Positions 8,984 through 15,987 of a stretch of DNA of 21,361 bases are shown here, piece by piece. The translations under genes were made by a program, and so were the position numbers. The notes beneath the pieces are model-generated. The model had not been told where the DNA came from, made no database searches, and worked only from the letters and a program-made list of their open reading frames with translations. Within the stretch, counting starts at the first letter, position 1; every line of letters starts with the position of its first letter. The stretch is from Phycisphaerales bacterium UBA1926 (GTDB lineage: Bacteria; Planctomycetota; Phycisphaerae; Phycisphaerales; UBA1924): positions 128,854 to 150,214 of the forward strand of contig DDFO01000022.1 of assembly GCA_002337215.1 (NCBI GenBank), in the 5' to 3' direction.

Positions 8984-9007
8984 CCGCGAGCACAAAGGGG
9001 CTCGCGG
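8984..9007 (-). terminator. perfect hairpin, possible fliM terminator
   Basis: CCGCGAGC and GCTCGCGG form an 8-bp stem with an 8-base loop. On the minus strand it is followed by TTCGTCGTTTTGG, a weak T-rich stretch. It lies about 350 bases after fliM, so it could terminate fliM read-through or be a leader structure of nusA. The assignment as terminator is weak. Confidence 0.3.
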
Positions 9008-9286
9008 CGCGGAACCGGGGGCAATCGCCACCGGGGATCGGGTTTGCCGGGGTGCTCACGTCACGCGAGTACCTCTGCAGAGCCCGAGCCGACAGGACCG
9101 GGGAACGGGCCCCGAACCAGCCGCCCACGAGAGGGACGGAAGAACACCGAAGACGCCCGAAGCGTCGCCCGCGTTCTCAGTCTCAACGAACATCGGTATC
9201 CACCGTGTCCACCGCCGAACCCCTTTGCTGGAGCCAACCGTACCGAATACACAAGCCCCGGCCCGCGCGGACCGAAACCGAGAAGA

Positions 9287-9317
9287 AGTATAGGACACGA
9301 AGTCCTCGAAAAGACAA
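9287..9317 (-). promoter_or_regulatory. possible sigma-70-type promoter downstream of fliM
   Basis: On the minus strand TTGTCT (9312-9317) is followed, after a long 19-base spacer, by TATACT (9287-9292), which matches five of six bases of the -10 consensus. If used, it would give a nusA transcript with a leader of about 550 bases, or an unannotated small RNA. The spacer is longer than optimal. Confidence 0.3.
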
Positions 9318-9353
9318 GATGATGTCAGAGTTCGCGCCGCCGGCCCCGCACGG

Positions 9354-10370
9354 TCAGACGCGATCGGTCGGGACGATCCGCCGCAGGACTCGGACGGCCC
9401 GCTTGTCCCGGCATGTTCCGATTGTGCCCAGCAACTTCTTCTGCCCCTCGACACACAGGACCACCGGAGCCGTCGTCGGCTTCTCGGTCATGATCAGATC
9501 CCCCGGAGCGAGGGAGTCGAGATCCCGCATCGTCATCGTCGTTTCGGCGAGAATGCCGCTCACACTCACCGAAGCCCGCGACAGCGAGCCCTCGATGAGC
9601 CCACGCGAGTTCGCGTTCTTCTCGTTTGCGCCCACGCTGAACCAGTTCTGGGTGGAGAGGTCCTCCATCACCGGCTCGATCACGTTGTAAGGGATGCACA
9701 GGTTCATCGTGCCGGCCCGGTTCGAGAGCTTCATCTCGAGGCCCACAACCACGACTACCTCGTTCGGGGGGACGATCTGGACCAGTTGGGGGTTGCTCTC
9801 CGTCGCGCTGATATCAAATTTGAGCTCACGGACGCTTTCCCATGCTTCACGGAGTGCCGTAAGTCCATGATTGGTCACGCTTTCGATTAGGCGTGTCTCG
9901 ATCAGCGTCATAGGCCGTTGCGGGATGAACAGCTCGGAACTCGTGCCGCCCAGAAGCCGATCGATGATCGGATAGATGATCAGCGGGCTGATCTCGAGGC
10001 ACATCTGGCCCTGCAACTCGTCGGCCGAGATCAGATTGAAACTCGTTGGGTTGGGCAGCCCACTGACGAAGTCGCCGTAGGTCATCTGCTCGCACGTCGC
10101 GACACGAACCTCGACGATCGCGCGGAGAAAGCCCGATAACGCCGCTCCGAAGTTCCTTGCGAACGCTTCGTGCAGGGTCTGAAGGGCCCGCATCTGGTCC
10201 TTGGAGACCCGTTCGGGGCGTTTGAAGTCGTAGCCGCGGACTTCGGTCGCCGAGATATCCCGTCGGCTCCGGCTGAAGATCTGCTCAGAACCGTCGGACT
10301 CTTCGATATCCCCGCTTTCAACGGCCGCCAACAGCGCGTCAACATCGCCTTGATCGAGCACGTCGGACAT
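9354..10370 (-). CDS. fliM: flagellar motor switch protein FliM
   Basis: The 338-residue product is FliM, part of the flagellar C-ring, which binds CheY-phosphate, FliG and FliN. The N-terminus MSDVLDQGDVDALLAAV is the CheY-binding segment. The middle CheC-like domain spans about 42-235, with YDFKRPERVSKDQMRALQTL (47-66) and the FliG-contact loop LLGGTS (139-144), where the family usually has GGxG. The C-terminal SpoA domain (about 250-335) contains DLDSLAPGDLIM. The ATG at 10370 is chosen over an in-frame TTG nine codons upstream because the family N-terminus starts there; GGAGG lies 11 bases before it, a longer spacing than usual. It is a lone flagellar gene here, divergent from dsbD. Confidence 0.95.
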   Translation of the reverse strand: MSDVLDQGDVDALLAAVESGDIEESDGSEQIFSRSRRDISATEVRGYDFKRPERVSKDQMRALQTLHEAFARNFGAALSGFLRAIVEVRVATCEQMTYGDFVSGLPNPTSFNLISADELQGQMCLEISPLIIYPIIDRLLGGTSSELFIPQRPMTLIETRLIESVTNHGLTALREAWESVRELKFDISATESNPQLVQIVPPNEVVVVVGLEMKLSNRAGTMNLCIPYNVIEPVMEDLSTQNWFSVGANEKNANSRGLIEGSLSRASVSVSGILAETTMTMRDLDSLAPGDLIMTEKPTTAPVVLCVEGQKKLLGTIGTCRDKRAVRVLRRIVPTDRV

Positions 10371-10387
10371 GCGATCGGATACCTCCC

Positions 10388-10405
10388 GTGCGCCCAAGTG
10401 CGCAC
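10388..10405 (-). other. 5' leader hairpin of fliM
   Basis: GTGCGC and GCGCAC form a 6-bp stem with a 6-base loop directly upstream of the fliM Shine-Dalgarno (GGAGG). If transcription starts near 10405 this hairpin would be at the very 5' end of the mRNA, where such structures can slow decay. This is inferred from position only. Confidence 0.4.
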
Positions 10406-10411
10406 GCGGTG

Positions 10412-10419
10412 ATATCGGC
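10412..10419 (-). promoter_or_regulatory. sigma-28 (FliA)-like -10 element before fliM
   Basis: Minus-strand GCCGATAT matches seven of eight bases of the flagellar sigma-28 -10 consensus GCCGATAA. It lies about 40 bases before the fliM start, a fitting distance. The -35 (consensus TAAA) is poor: the nearest match is TCAA with a 17-base spacer rather than 15. Confidence 0.4.
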
Positions 10420-10611
10420 CCCGGGGCACGATTCGCTTGACCGGCAAGGCGGAGTTCTGGCGCGACCGGGTGGCGTTCGTGCGATTCACAACGATTTCGC
10501 GCGGAACAATCTCGATGTCACGGCGGTTGGTCCGGGCCGAGCGAGCCGTGCGGGTTGGCCTCCGTTCCGCGACATAAGCTCGCTCCACCGCGACACCCGA
10601 CAGGAACCACA

Positions 10612-12579
10612 ATGACACCTCGATACCGCTTCACCACGCTGCTCACCTGGATCATGCTGCTGCTCGCGGTGCCCGTCGCGAGTGCCCAAATGGGAGACAA
10701 GTTCGGCGACCCGTTCGGCGACCCCTTCGGCAACGACGATCCGCCGGTCACCGTCGAGGTGCTTACAAACGCGGAGGCGGTCGCCCCGGGTGGGCAGTTC
10801 GTTGTCGCGGTCGTGCTCGATCACGCGGACCGCTGGCACAGCCATCTCAGCGACCCGATCGTTCCGCCCGAGATGGAGGGCTTCGTTCCGATCGCGACGC
10901 GGGTGGTTGTGGCATCAAACGGAGCCGGGACGACGCTGGGCCCGATCCAGTGGCCCGAGCCGCACGCGGTGGAGGTCGCGTTCACCGGGACGCCCGTCGA
11001 GTACCTGGTCTACGAGGGTCGGGCGATCGCGTACGTGCCGCTGCTGGTGAGCCAGGACGCGGCGGTGGGGGAGTCGATTGAACTCTCGATCGAGATCGAG
11101 TACCAGGCGTGCGACGACGCGTCGTGCCTTCCCCCCGAACTGCTCACGGAGACGATCTCGATCCCGATCGTCGAGGCGTCCGCCGCGGCAGCGATCGACA
11201 GCGTCGATTTCGAGAAGTTCGATCCCAGCGTGTTCGCCGAGCCCTGGGACGAGGCGGGGTCGAACACCGCCGCGGTCGCGACGCCGTCGAACACCACGAG
11301 TTTCTTTGGAGTCTCCGTCCCCGGTTGGGACGAGCCTGTCGGTCTCGCGATTCTCGCGCTGCTCGCGGCGGCGGGGGGGCTGATCCTCAATCTCACGCCG
11401 TGCGTGTTGCCGGTCATCCCGATCAAGATCATGACCATCAGCCAGCACGCGAGTTCGCCAGGCAAGTCGCTCTATCTCGGCCTCTGGATGTTCGCGGGTG
11501 TCGTCGGGTTCTGGCTCGGCCTGGGCGTCCTCGCGTCGAGCTTCTCCAAGTTCGCCGACCCGTCCCGGCTCTTCGGCTACTGGTACGTCACGCTCGGCAT
11601 CGGCCTGCTCATCATCATCATGGGCGTCGGCATCATGGGCGCGTTCAACATCAACCTGCCCGACAAGGTCTACGCGGTCAATCCCAAAGCCGACAGCGCG
11701 CAGGGCTCGTTCATGTTCGGCGTCATGACCGCGGTGCTCGGTCTGCCCTGCTTCGGGTTCGTCGCCGGGGCGCTGCTCGCCGGGTCGGCCGCGATGCCGT
11801 GGTGGACGATCCTCATTATCTTCGCGGCGCTCGGTCTCGGCATGGGCATCCCCTACCTCGTGCTCGCCGCCAAGCCCAGCCTCGTCAAGTCGATCCCGCG
11901 GACCGGCCCGGCATCCGAACTCGTCAAGCAGGTCATGGGCCTGCTGCTGCTCGCGGCCGGTGCGTATTTCGCGGGCTCGGGCGTGCTCGCGCTGCTCAAG
12001 AGCGACCCGGAGCGGCTCATCTCCCTGCCCTGGTACGCCAAGACCATTCACTGGTGGTTCGTCGGCCTGTTCGCCGCCGCCGCGGGGGGCTGGCTCGCGT
12101 GGCAGACCGTCAAGATCAGCAAGAAGCCGGGCAACCGCGTCGTGTTCGGGCTCGTCGGTCTTGTGCTCGCGAGCGGGGGGGTGCTGGCGGGTGTCGACCA
12201 GACAATCAAGGCTCGCGACGATCTCTGGATCTCGTTCACCGAGGCCGAACTCGCGTCGGCCCTTGAGAGCGACCGGGTGGTTGTCCTCGACTTCACCGCC
12301 GATTGGTGTCTGAATTGCAAGGCGTTGGAGTCGGCGGTGCTGCTCAAGGACCCCGTCAAGAGCGAACTGCTGCGTGACGATGTCGTCCCGTTGAAGGCCG
12401 ATCTGACGAGCACGAAGGCACCAGGCTGGGACAAACTCCGCGAATTGGGCCGGACCGGGATCCCGACACTCGTGGTCTTCACGCCGGGGAGTGCCGAGCC
12501 CTGGATCGCGAGTGCCTACACCTCCGACCAGGTGATCGCGGCGATCGAGGCCGCGAGAGCGGCGGGGCCGGGTTCCTAA
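10612..12579 (+). CDS. dsbD: thiol:disulfide interchange protein DsbD
   Basis: The 655-residue product has all three DsbD modules, which pass electrons from cytoplasmic thioredoxin to periplasmic thiol proteins. A signal peptide (MTPRYRFTTLLTWIMLLLAV, cleavage likely after ASA at 25) precedes a short repeat FGDPFGDPFG. The periplasmic N-terminal domain carries the cysteine pair ACDDASC (Cys167, Cys172). The membrane domain has the two redox cysteines in LNLTPCVLPVIPIKI (Cys264) and GLPCFGF (Cys380), with about eight hydrophobic helices. The C-terminal thioredoxin-like domain has DFTADWCLNCK (Cys566/Cys569). The ATG at 10612 has AGGAA upstream and gives the signal peptide; an in-frame TTG at 10555 is less likely. 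It is divergent from fliM, and no cytochrome-maturation genes are adjacent. Confidence 0.95.
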   Translation: MTPRYRFTTLLTWIMLLLAVPVASAQMGDKFGDPFGDPFGNDDPPVTVEVLTNAEAVAPGGQFVVAVVLDHADRWHSHLSDPIVPPEMEGFVPIATRVVVASNGAGTTLGPIQWPEPHAVEVAFTGTPVEYLVYEGRAIAYVPLLVSQDAAVGESIELSIEIEYQACDDASCLPPELLTETISIPIVEASAAAAIDSVDFEKFDPSVFAEPWDEAGSNTAAVATPSNTTSFFGVSVPGWDEPVGLAILALLAAAGGLILNLTPCVLPVIPIKIMTISQHASSPGKSLYLGLWMFAGVVGFWLGLGVLASSFSKFADPSRLFGYWYVTLGIGLLIIIMGVGIMGAFNINLPDKVYAVNPKADSAQGSFMFGVMTAVLGLPCFGFVAGALLAGSAAMPWWTILIIFAALGLGMGIPYLVLAAKPSLVKSIPRTGPASELVKQVMGLLLLAAGAYFAGSGVLALLKSDPERLISLPWYAKTIHWWFVGLFAAAAGGWLAWQTVKISKKPGNRVVFGLVGLVLASGGVLAGVDQTIKARDDLWISFTEAELASALESDRVVVLDFTADWCLNCKALESAVLLKDPVKSELLRDDVVPLKADLTSTKAPGWDKLRELGRTGIPTLVVFTPGSAEPWIASAYTSDQVIAAIEAARAAGPGS

Positions 12580-12630
12580 CATCCGGGTCGCGCTGCAAAC
12601 CTCCCAGACCCCAAACGCGGGGGCGATCGG

Positions 12631-12652
12631 CCGGCTCAGGCCCCCCAGCCGG
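12631..12652 (+). terminator. hairpin downstream of dsbD
   Basis: CCGGCT and AGCCGG form a 6-bp stem around a 10-base C-rich loop, 50 bases after the dsbD stop. There is no T-run, so termination here is only a possibility. Confidence 0.3.
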
Positions 12653-12693
12653 TCCCCGTCGCGAATCTTGAGCGTCTCGATTCTCGGATTTCG

Positions 12694-12722
12694 TTGACGC
12701 GGGATCCGATTCGGCCTATTTT
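12694..12722 (+). promoter_or_regulatory. sigma-70-type promoter for tRNA-Gly
   Basis: TTGACG (12694-12699) and TATTTT (12717-12722) are separated by exactly 17 bases, about 50 bases before the tRNA. The TTGACG box and ideal spacing make this the best promoter match on the plus strand of the window. Confidence 0.7.
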
Positions 12723-12771
12723 TCTTTCCCGCTGGGTCATGGAGCAGTCCATCCCCTAGCGTTGACAAGTC

Positions 12772-12843
12772 GCGGGTGTAGCTCAGTGGTAGAGCGTCAC
12801 GTTGCCAACGTGAATGTCGGGCGTTCGAATCGCCTCACCCGCT
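12772..12843 (+). tRNA. tRNA-Gly (anticodon GCC)
   Basis: The cloverleaf folds fully. Acceptor GCGGGTG pairs with CACCCGC. The D arm is GCTC/GAGC. The anticodon stem TCACG/CGTGA encloses TTGCCAA, with GCC at 12804-12806. The T arm GGGCG/CGCCT encloses TTCGAAT, and the discriminator base is T. CCA is not encoded. The 72-base length is normal. A promoter is visible about 50 bases upstream. Confidence 0.97.
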
Positions 12844-13034
12844 TTGGTCGTCGCCGACCCGGAGGCCGACTCGGCCACCGAGGGTCGTCGGGGCCTTCCC
12901 ATTCCTTTCATTCAGATCTCGAAGCGAGCCAAGCCGGCATCGTTGCGCAGAGGTTGTGCAAAGAACGCGCGCGTCGGACCGCGGGCCCGGGGTCTGGCGA
13001 TGCGCGCCCGGCCGACCGGTGCGCGCGTGGCGCT
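12844..13034. other. convergent spacer between tRNA-Gly and the hydrolase gene
   Basis: No gene is seen in these 191 bases. They hold several inverted repeats: TTGCGCA/TGTGCAA at 12943-12961 and the strong hairpin at 13002-13026. CCGACCC/GGGTCGTCGG near 12851-12889 could help end the tRNA transcript. Confidence 0.5.
13002..13026. terminator. strong palindromic hairpin, possible bidirectional terminator
   Basis: GCGCGC-CCGG, loop CCGA, then CCGG-T-GCGCGC gives 10 base pairs with a single bulged T. It lies 9 bases after the hydrolase stop on the minus strand and between convergent transcripts. No T-run is present on either side, so its mode of action is uncertain. Confidence 0.45.
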
Positions 13035-15218
13035 CTAACCGATCGGCGCCGCCGCGACGGTCGGCTGCATGATGAGCGTGCCGATGAACTTCGCGTCATC
13101 GGCCGGGCGGTCGGTGCCTTCGATGGGGCGTCCCGCGGCGTCGAGGCAGCGTGAGCGTTTCATCTCCTCGAGTCTGCCCTTGAAGATGGCGTCGTTCGGG
13201 CCCGCGACCGCGGTGCGGGGCCAGACCGGTGGGTCCTGTCCGTCGTCTTCGGGGAGGTCCTCGTCGTCGTCGCCGGCCGCGGCGTTCGCCCGCTCGGTAT
13301 CGGTGAGCAGGGGTGTCGCGTCGTCCTCGCCCCGGTCCTCGCCCTCTTCGTCCTGTCCGCCTTCGTCTTGCTGCCCGGAGTCGAGGCCGGCTTCGCGTTC
13401 CGGCGCGGTCGACGGCGGCGTGGCCTCGTCATCGAGCACGCCCTCCGCCGCGTCGAGTTCGGCATCGCTCTGATACTGGGTGTCGGTGGCCGCGATCGCG
13501 TGGGGATCGACCTCGGGCGCATCGAGCGAGGGCTCCGCCCCGGCGGCGGCGGTGATCGCCGCGTGCACCGCGCGGTGGTGCTCGTTGAGGAAGCGGTCGT
13601 GCGGCCCGCGGACATAGTCGCCGAGTTTGTCCGGGAAGAGCCCCCGCGCAGGGATCGGTTTGTAGTTCCGCGGGTATCCCGTGAAACTCCGGTACTTGAG
13701 CCCGCCCTGCGCGGCCTGCTTGCCGCCGCGATTCCTGGCCGTGTGGTAGAGCGGTCGCTTCGCGATCACTTCCTCGGCCAGTTCGAGGATCTGGGTTGCC
13801 GACAGCAGCCCGCCCCATGTGTCGGGGAGGGTCGTGCGCTGGAACTTGGTTCCGTGGAAGGTGAGGAACTTCCACGCGAGATCCCAGACCAGCCTGGGCA
13901 TCGCGGTCAGCTCACCCTTGATGCGCGCGCATGCTTCGTCGTCGGTCTCGCTGTGCATACGCCAGTTTCCCAGCCGGTGCCCGCGGCGCCGGAGCTTCTC
14001 CGCTTCGTCCACGCTCCCGGCGGGGTCGCGGGCGGTGAGGCGAAGCTGCGTGCGGTGGATGCCGGGGTAGGGCAGCCAGACCACGTTGGTCTTCGATTCC
14101 GTGTACTTCACATTCGGGTCGCCGGTGGTGTGCTGCTTCTCGGCGTCGAGGGGGTGGAACCCCTCGCGGCGTTCATCGAGCGCGAGCGTGATGATGCAGT
14201 TGTTCACGATCGGCGCGATCTCTCGGTAGTCCTGGTCGCCCTTGCAGGTCGGGAACTTCTCGTGGCTCCGCTTCGAATCGAACCACGCCCCGCCCGCCCC
14301 CGCGCGGCCCGGCACCGGGTCGATCGCGAAGAGGTTCATCTCGATCTCTTCCTCCGGCACCTGGTACTCGGCCTCCAGGGCGGGCATGTACTCGATCATG
14401 TCGCCCTCGGCCTGGTCGTCCGCGTGGTAGCCCTTGGGCACCTTGAACGGCTCGCCGCGCACGAAGTACTTGTCGATCCAATACGCGAGCTTGATGGTCG
14501 TCACCGCGCCGCGGCTCCAGCCGATCGCGTTGATGACGCGCGGGAACTTCTTGGGGGCCGCGGGGTCCTCCGAGTCGACATCGGCGACGCGGAGCTCGCG
14601 GAGCACCCACAGCGCGTGAGCGATGTTGTCGTTCCAGCCGTCACCGTAGATGTCCCCGCGGTGCTTGCCGCGGAACATCTTCTTGAGCTTCATGTTCGAC
14701 ACGCGTTTGCGGAGATCGGCGGGCGCGGCCTGCCCGCCGAAGGTTGCGAACCCGTTCTCGTCTTTGAGCGGTTTGTCCTTGTGGAACGGATTGAAGTCGC
14801 CCGGCATCGGGTTCGGGACGCCGGGGTTCCCCACCTCGACCTCGACCTCTTTCTTGGCGACGAGTTTCTTCTTCCGGACGGACTTGGTCGTGTTCGTCGC
14901 CATGTCGCATGTCCCGACCCCGTCGAGGATCAGGAAGGTCTTCATGTAGTTCGCGGCGTAGAAGACACTCGATGCCTGCCGGCTGTCCGCGAACGAGGCC
15001 TCGCCCATGCCGTCGGGCTTCATCCGGATCGGCCTGCCGGCGGCGTTGCCGGGGTGCCAGTAGGCGCCGCCGAACTCGGTGATCAGCTCTTCGCACTTGC
15101 CGTCGCGGTGCCCGCCCGTGCCGTGGCAGAAAACCGTGAAGACCCTCTTGTTGTTCGTGTCCAGCGTCGAGCCCTGGTCGCCGCGCATGGCGGTCCCGGT
15201 GGTCGGCAGCGCGCTCAT
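13035..15218 (-). CDS. GxSxG alpha/beta hydrolase, type VI lipase effector-like (Tle/DUF2235-like)
   Basis: This 727-residue protein has no signal peptide. It starts at an ATG that overlaps the upstream stop in ATGA, with GAGGAGG 4 bases before it. A hydrolase core is visible: strand plus oxyanion-like FTVFCHGTGGHRDG (27-40), nucleophile elbow GWSRG with Ser235, FAIDPVPG with Asp300, and PYPGIHRTQL with His388. The order and spacing, GxSRGA then Asp then PGxH, resemble DUF2235/Tle1-type phospholipases (GFSRGA...PGVHSD). That suggests, but does not prove, a lipase toxin; Trp replaces the usual Phe in the elbow. A region between about 95 and 170 is rich in Lys/Glu/Asp and is probably an insertion. 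After about residue 560 the tail is very acidic (runs of Asp/Glu/Gln), ending in a short non-acidic segment. It is coupled to a LysM/peptidoglycan-binding gene. No immunity gene is recognisable nearby. Confidence 0.75.
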   Translation of the reverse strand: MSALPTTGTAMRGDQGSTLDTNNKRVFTVFCHGTGGHRDGKCEELITEFGGAYWHPGNAAGRPIRMKPDGMGEASFADSRQASSVFYAANYMKTFLILDGVGTCDMATNTTKSVRKKKLVAKKEVEVEVGNPGVPNPMPGDFNPFHKDKPLKDENGFATFGGQAAPADLRKRVSNMKLKKMFRGKHRGDIYGDGWNDNIAHALWVLRELRVADVDSEDPAAPKKFPRVINAIGWSRGAVTTIKLAYWIDKYFVRGEPFKVPKGYHADDQAEGDMIEYMPALEAEYQVPEEEIEMNLFAIDPVPGRAGAGGAWFDSKRSHEKFPTCKGDQDYREIAPIVNNCIITLALDERREGFHPLDAEKQHTTGDPNVKYTESKTNVVWLPYPGIHRTQLRLTARDPAGSVDEAEKLRRRGHRLGNWRMHSETDDEACARIKGELTAMPRLVWDLAWKFLTFHGTKFQRTTLPDTWGGLLSATQILELAEEVIAKRPLYHTARNRGGKQAAQGGLKYRSFTGYPRNYKPIPARGLFPDKLGDYVRGPHDRFLNEHHRAVHAAITAAAGAEPSLDAPEVDPHAIAATDTQYQSDAELDAAEGVLDDEATPPSTAPEREAGLDSGQQDEGGQDEEGEDRGEDDATPLLTDTERANAAAGDDDEDLPEDDGQDPPVWPRTAVAGPNDAIFKGRLEEMKRSRCLDAAGRPIEGTDRPADDAKFIGTLIMQPTVAAAPIG

Positions 15219-15838
15219 CCGGCCTCCTCTTCCAGCTTCGCTTCGGTGTCGGCGTCCATTTTTCCGGTCGGCTCGATCTCGTGAACCCGCTGGAACAGTG
15301 TGATCGCGTTGGTCAGTTCCCTGGAGGTCTTGCCGTCGATCGGGCCGTGGTACATCTCGAGGTTCTCGAGTCGCTTCTGCACACCGGCGAGGGTCGTCAC
15401 CGGGTCCATCCCGCCGAGATCGAGCTTGTACTCGCCTCCGCTCTCGAATGTGATGACGGCCTCCTTGGCGTCCGGGGGGATGGGTATCTCGATCCAGCCC
15501 TCGCCATCGGTGGTGATGTCGTGGGTCTTGGGGCCGAGCTGCACCGTGCACGGTTGGTCGGCTCGGGGCTCGCCCTCGATGAGGAACTGAACCCGGAGCA
15601 TGTCGGGCACGCCCTTGCGACGGAACCGGTGCCGCTTCTCGGTGGCGACATCGAGGTGCTTCTCGGTCAGGTCCGGGATGTGGACCTTGTCGCCCGGCGC
15701 GAGCACATTCGGGTTCTTCCGGAGCTCTTTGAGTTCGCGGTTCTCGGCATGGTCCCAGACCGTGTCCGGGAAGAAGCCGTGGGCGAAGGCGATGCTCGCG
15801 ATGCAATCGCCCTGACGGACCTTGACGGTTTTGGGCAT
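15215..15838 (-). CDS. LysM-like and peptidoglycan-binding domain protein (effector-associated adaptor?)
   Basis: The 207-residue product starts MPKTVKVRQGDCIASIAFAH, a LysM-like domain (1-56) ending LAPGDKVHIPD. A beta-rich middle (about 78-140, with LRVQFLIEGEPRADQPCTV and GEGWIEIPIP) follows, and then a PG_binding_1-like domain (about 144-205: VQKRLENLEMYHGPIDG ... AITLFQRVHEIEPTG). It has no signal peptide. Proteins of this build are, to my knowledge, often encoded beside type VI or other contractile-injection spike and effector genes. Here the partner is the coupled hydrolase. Its role as a carrier or cell-wall anchor for that enzyme is inference. The ATG at 15838 has GGGAGAG upstream. 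Confidence 0.82.
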   Translation of the reverse strand: MPKTVKVRQGDCIASIAFAHGFFPDTVWDHAENRELKELRKNPNVLAPGDKVHIPDLTEKHLDVATEKRHRFRRKGVPDMLRVQFLIEGEPRADQPCTVQLGPKTHDITTDGEGWIEIPIPPDAKEAVITFESGGEYKLDLGGMDPVTTLAGVQKRLENLEMYHGPIDGKTSRELTNAITLFQRVHEIEPTGKMDADTEAKLEEEAG

Positions 15839-15945
15839 ACGAGGCTCTCCCGAGCGCGCGACGCCAGAACCGGTCGTGCGGCGGGGGAGCGTACCAGAAA
15901 CCGACCGGGCCGAGAGCAGGAGAGGGCGTTTTCGCCGTGCGGGTC

Positions 15946-15984
15946 GCCCGTCGCCCCGAGACCGGTTCGTCTCCCGGGACGGGC
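15946..15984 (-). terminator. strong nested hairpin after the tolC-like gene
   Basis: GCCCGTC/GACGGGC (7 bp) encloses a second stem with GAGAC/GTCTC and CCC/GGG pairs, 3 bases after the tolC-like stop. There is no T-run. It may end or attenuate the secretion-operon transcript before the LysM-hydrolase pair, or protect the upstream mRNA. A small GGCG/CGCC hairpin with an AAAA loop lies next to it. Confidence 0.45.
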
Positions 15985-15987
15985 GTC

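Larger units (their letters stand above)
8732..9353. other. gene-free region between nusA and fliM
   Basis: About 620 bases without a convincing gene. Open frames on both strands here lack coding-like third-position bias and recognisable sequence. It should contain the nusA promoter and leader. Visible items are a small GC hairpin (8766-8780), a degenerate 16-bp repeat block (8801-8900), a perfect 8-bp-stem hairpin (8984-9007) and a promoter-like TATACT near 9290. I found no SRP RNA, tmRNA or tRNA motif. Confidence 0.6.
10371..10611. promoter_or_regulatory. divergent intergenic region fliM / dsbD
   Basis: These 241 bases separate the two divergent starts and must hold promoters for both. On the fliM side a sigma-28-like -10 and a 5' hairpin are visible. 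On the dsbD side AGGAA sits 6 bases before the ATG, and CATAAG near 10573 is a poor -10 candidate with no good -35. No coding sequence is seen. Confidence 0.6.

Noticed and set aside
9056..9454. Minus-strand frame between fliM and nusA
   Set aside because: It overlaps the fliM end, is low in coding-like codon bias and matches nothing I recognise.
10915..12768. A 617-codon minus-strand open frame
   Set aside because: Antisense shadow of dsbD, rich in Arg/Glu/Asp with no domain.
12762..13154. Plus-strand frame across the tRNA
   Set aside because: It translates the tRNA gene itself, a common spurious call.
13035..15218. RTX toxin exported by the neighbouring type I system
   Set aside because: No GGxGxD nonapeptide repeats are present in the protein.
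13368..15284. A 638-codon plus-strand open frame
   Set aside because: Antisense shadow of the hydrolase gene; no recognisable domains.
13035..15806. A 923-codon version of the hydrolase
   Set aside because: The extra N-terminus is a shadow frame of the LysM gene; the ATG at 15218 has GAGGAGG and overlaps the upstream stop.
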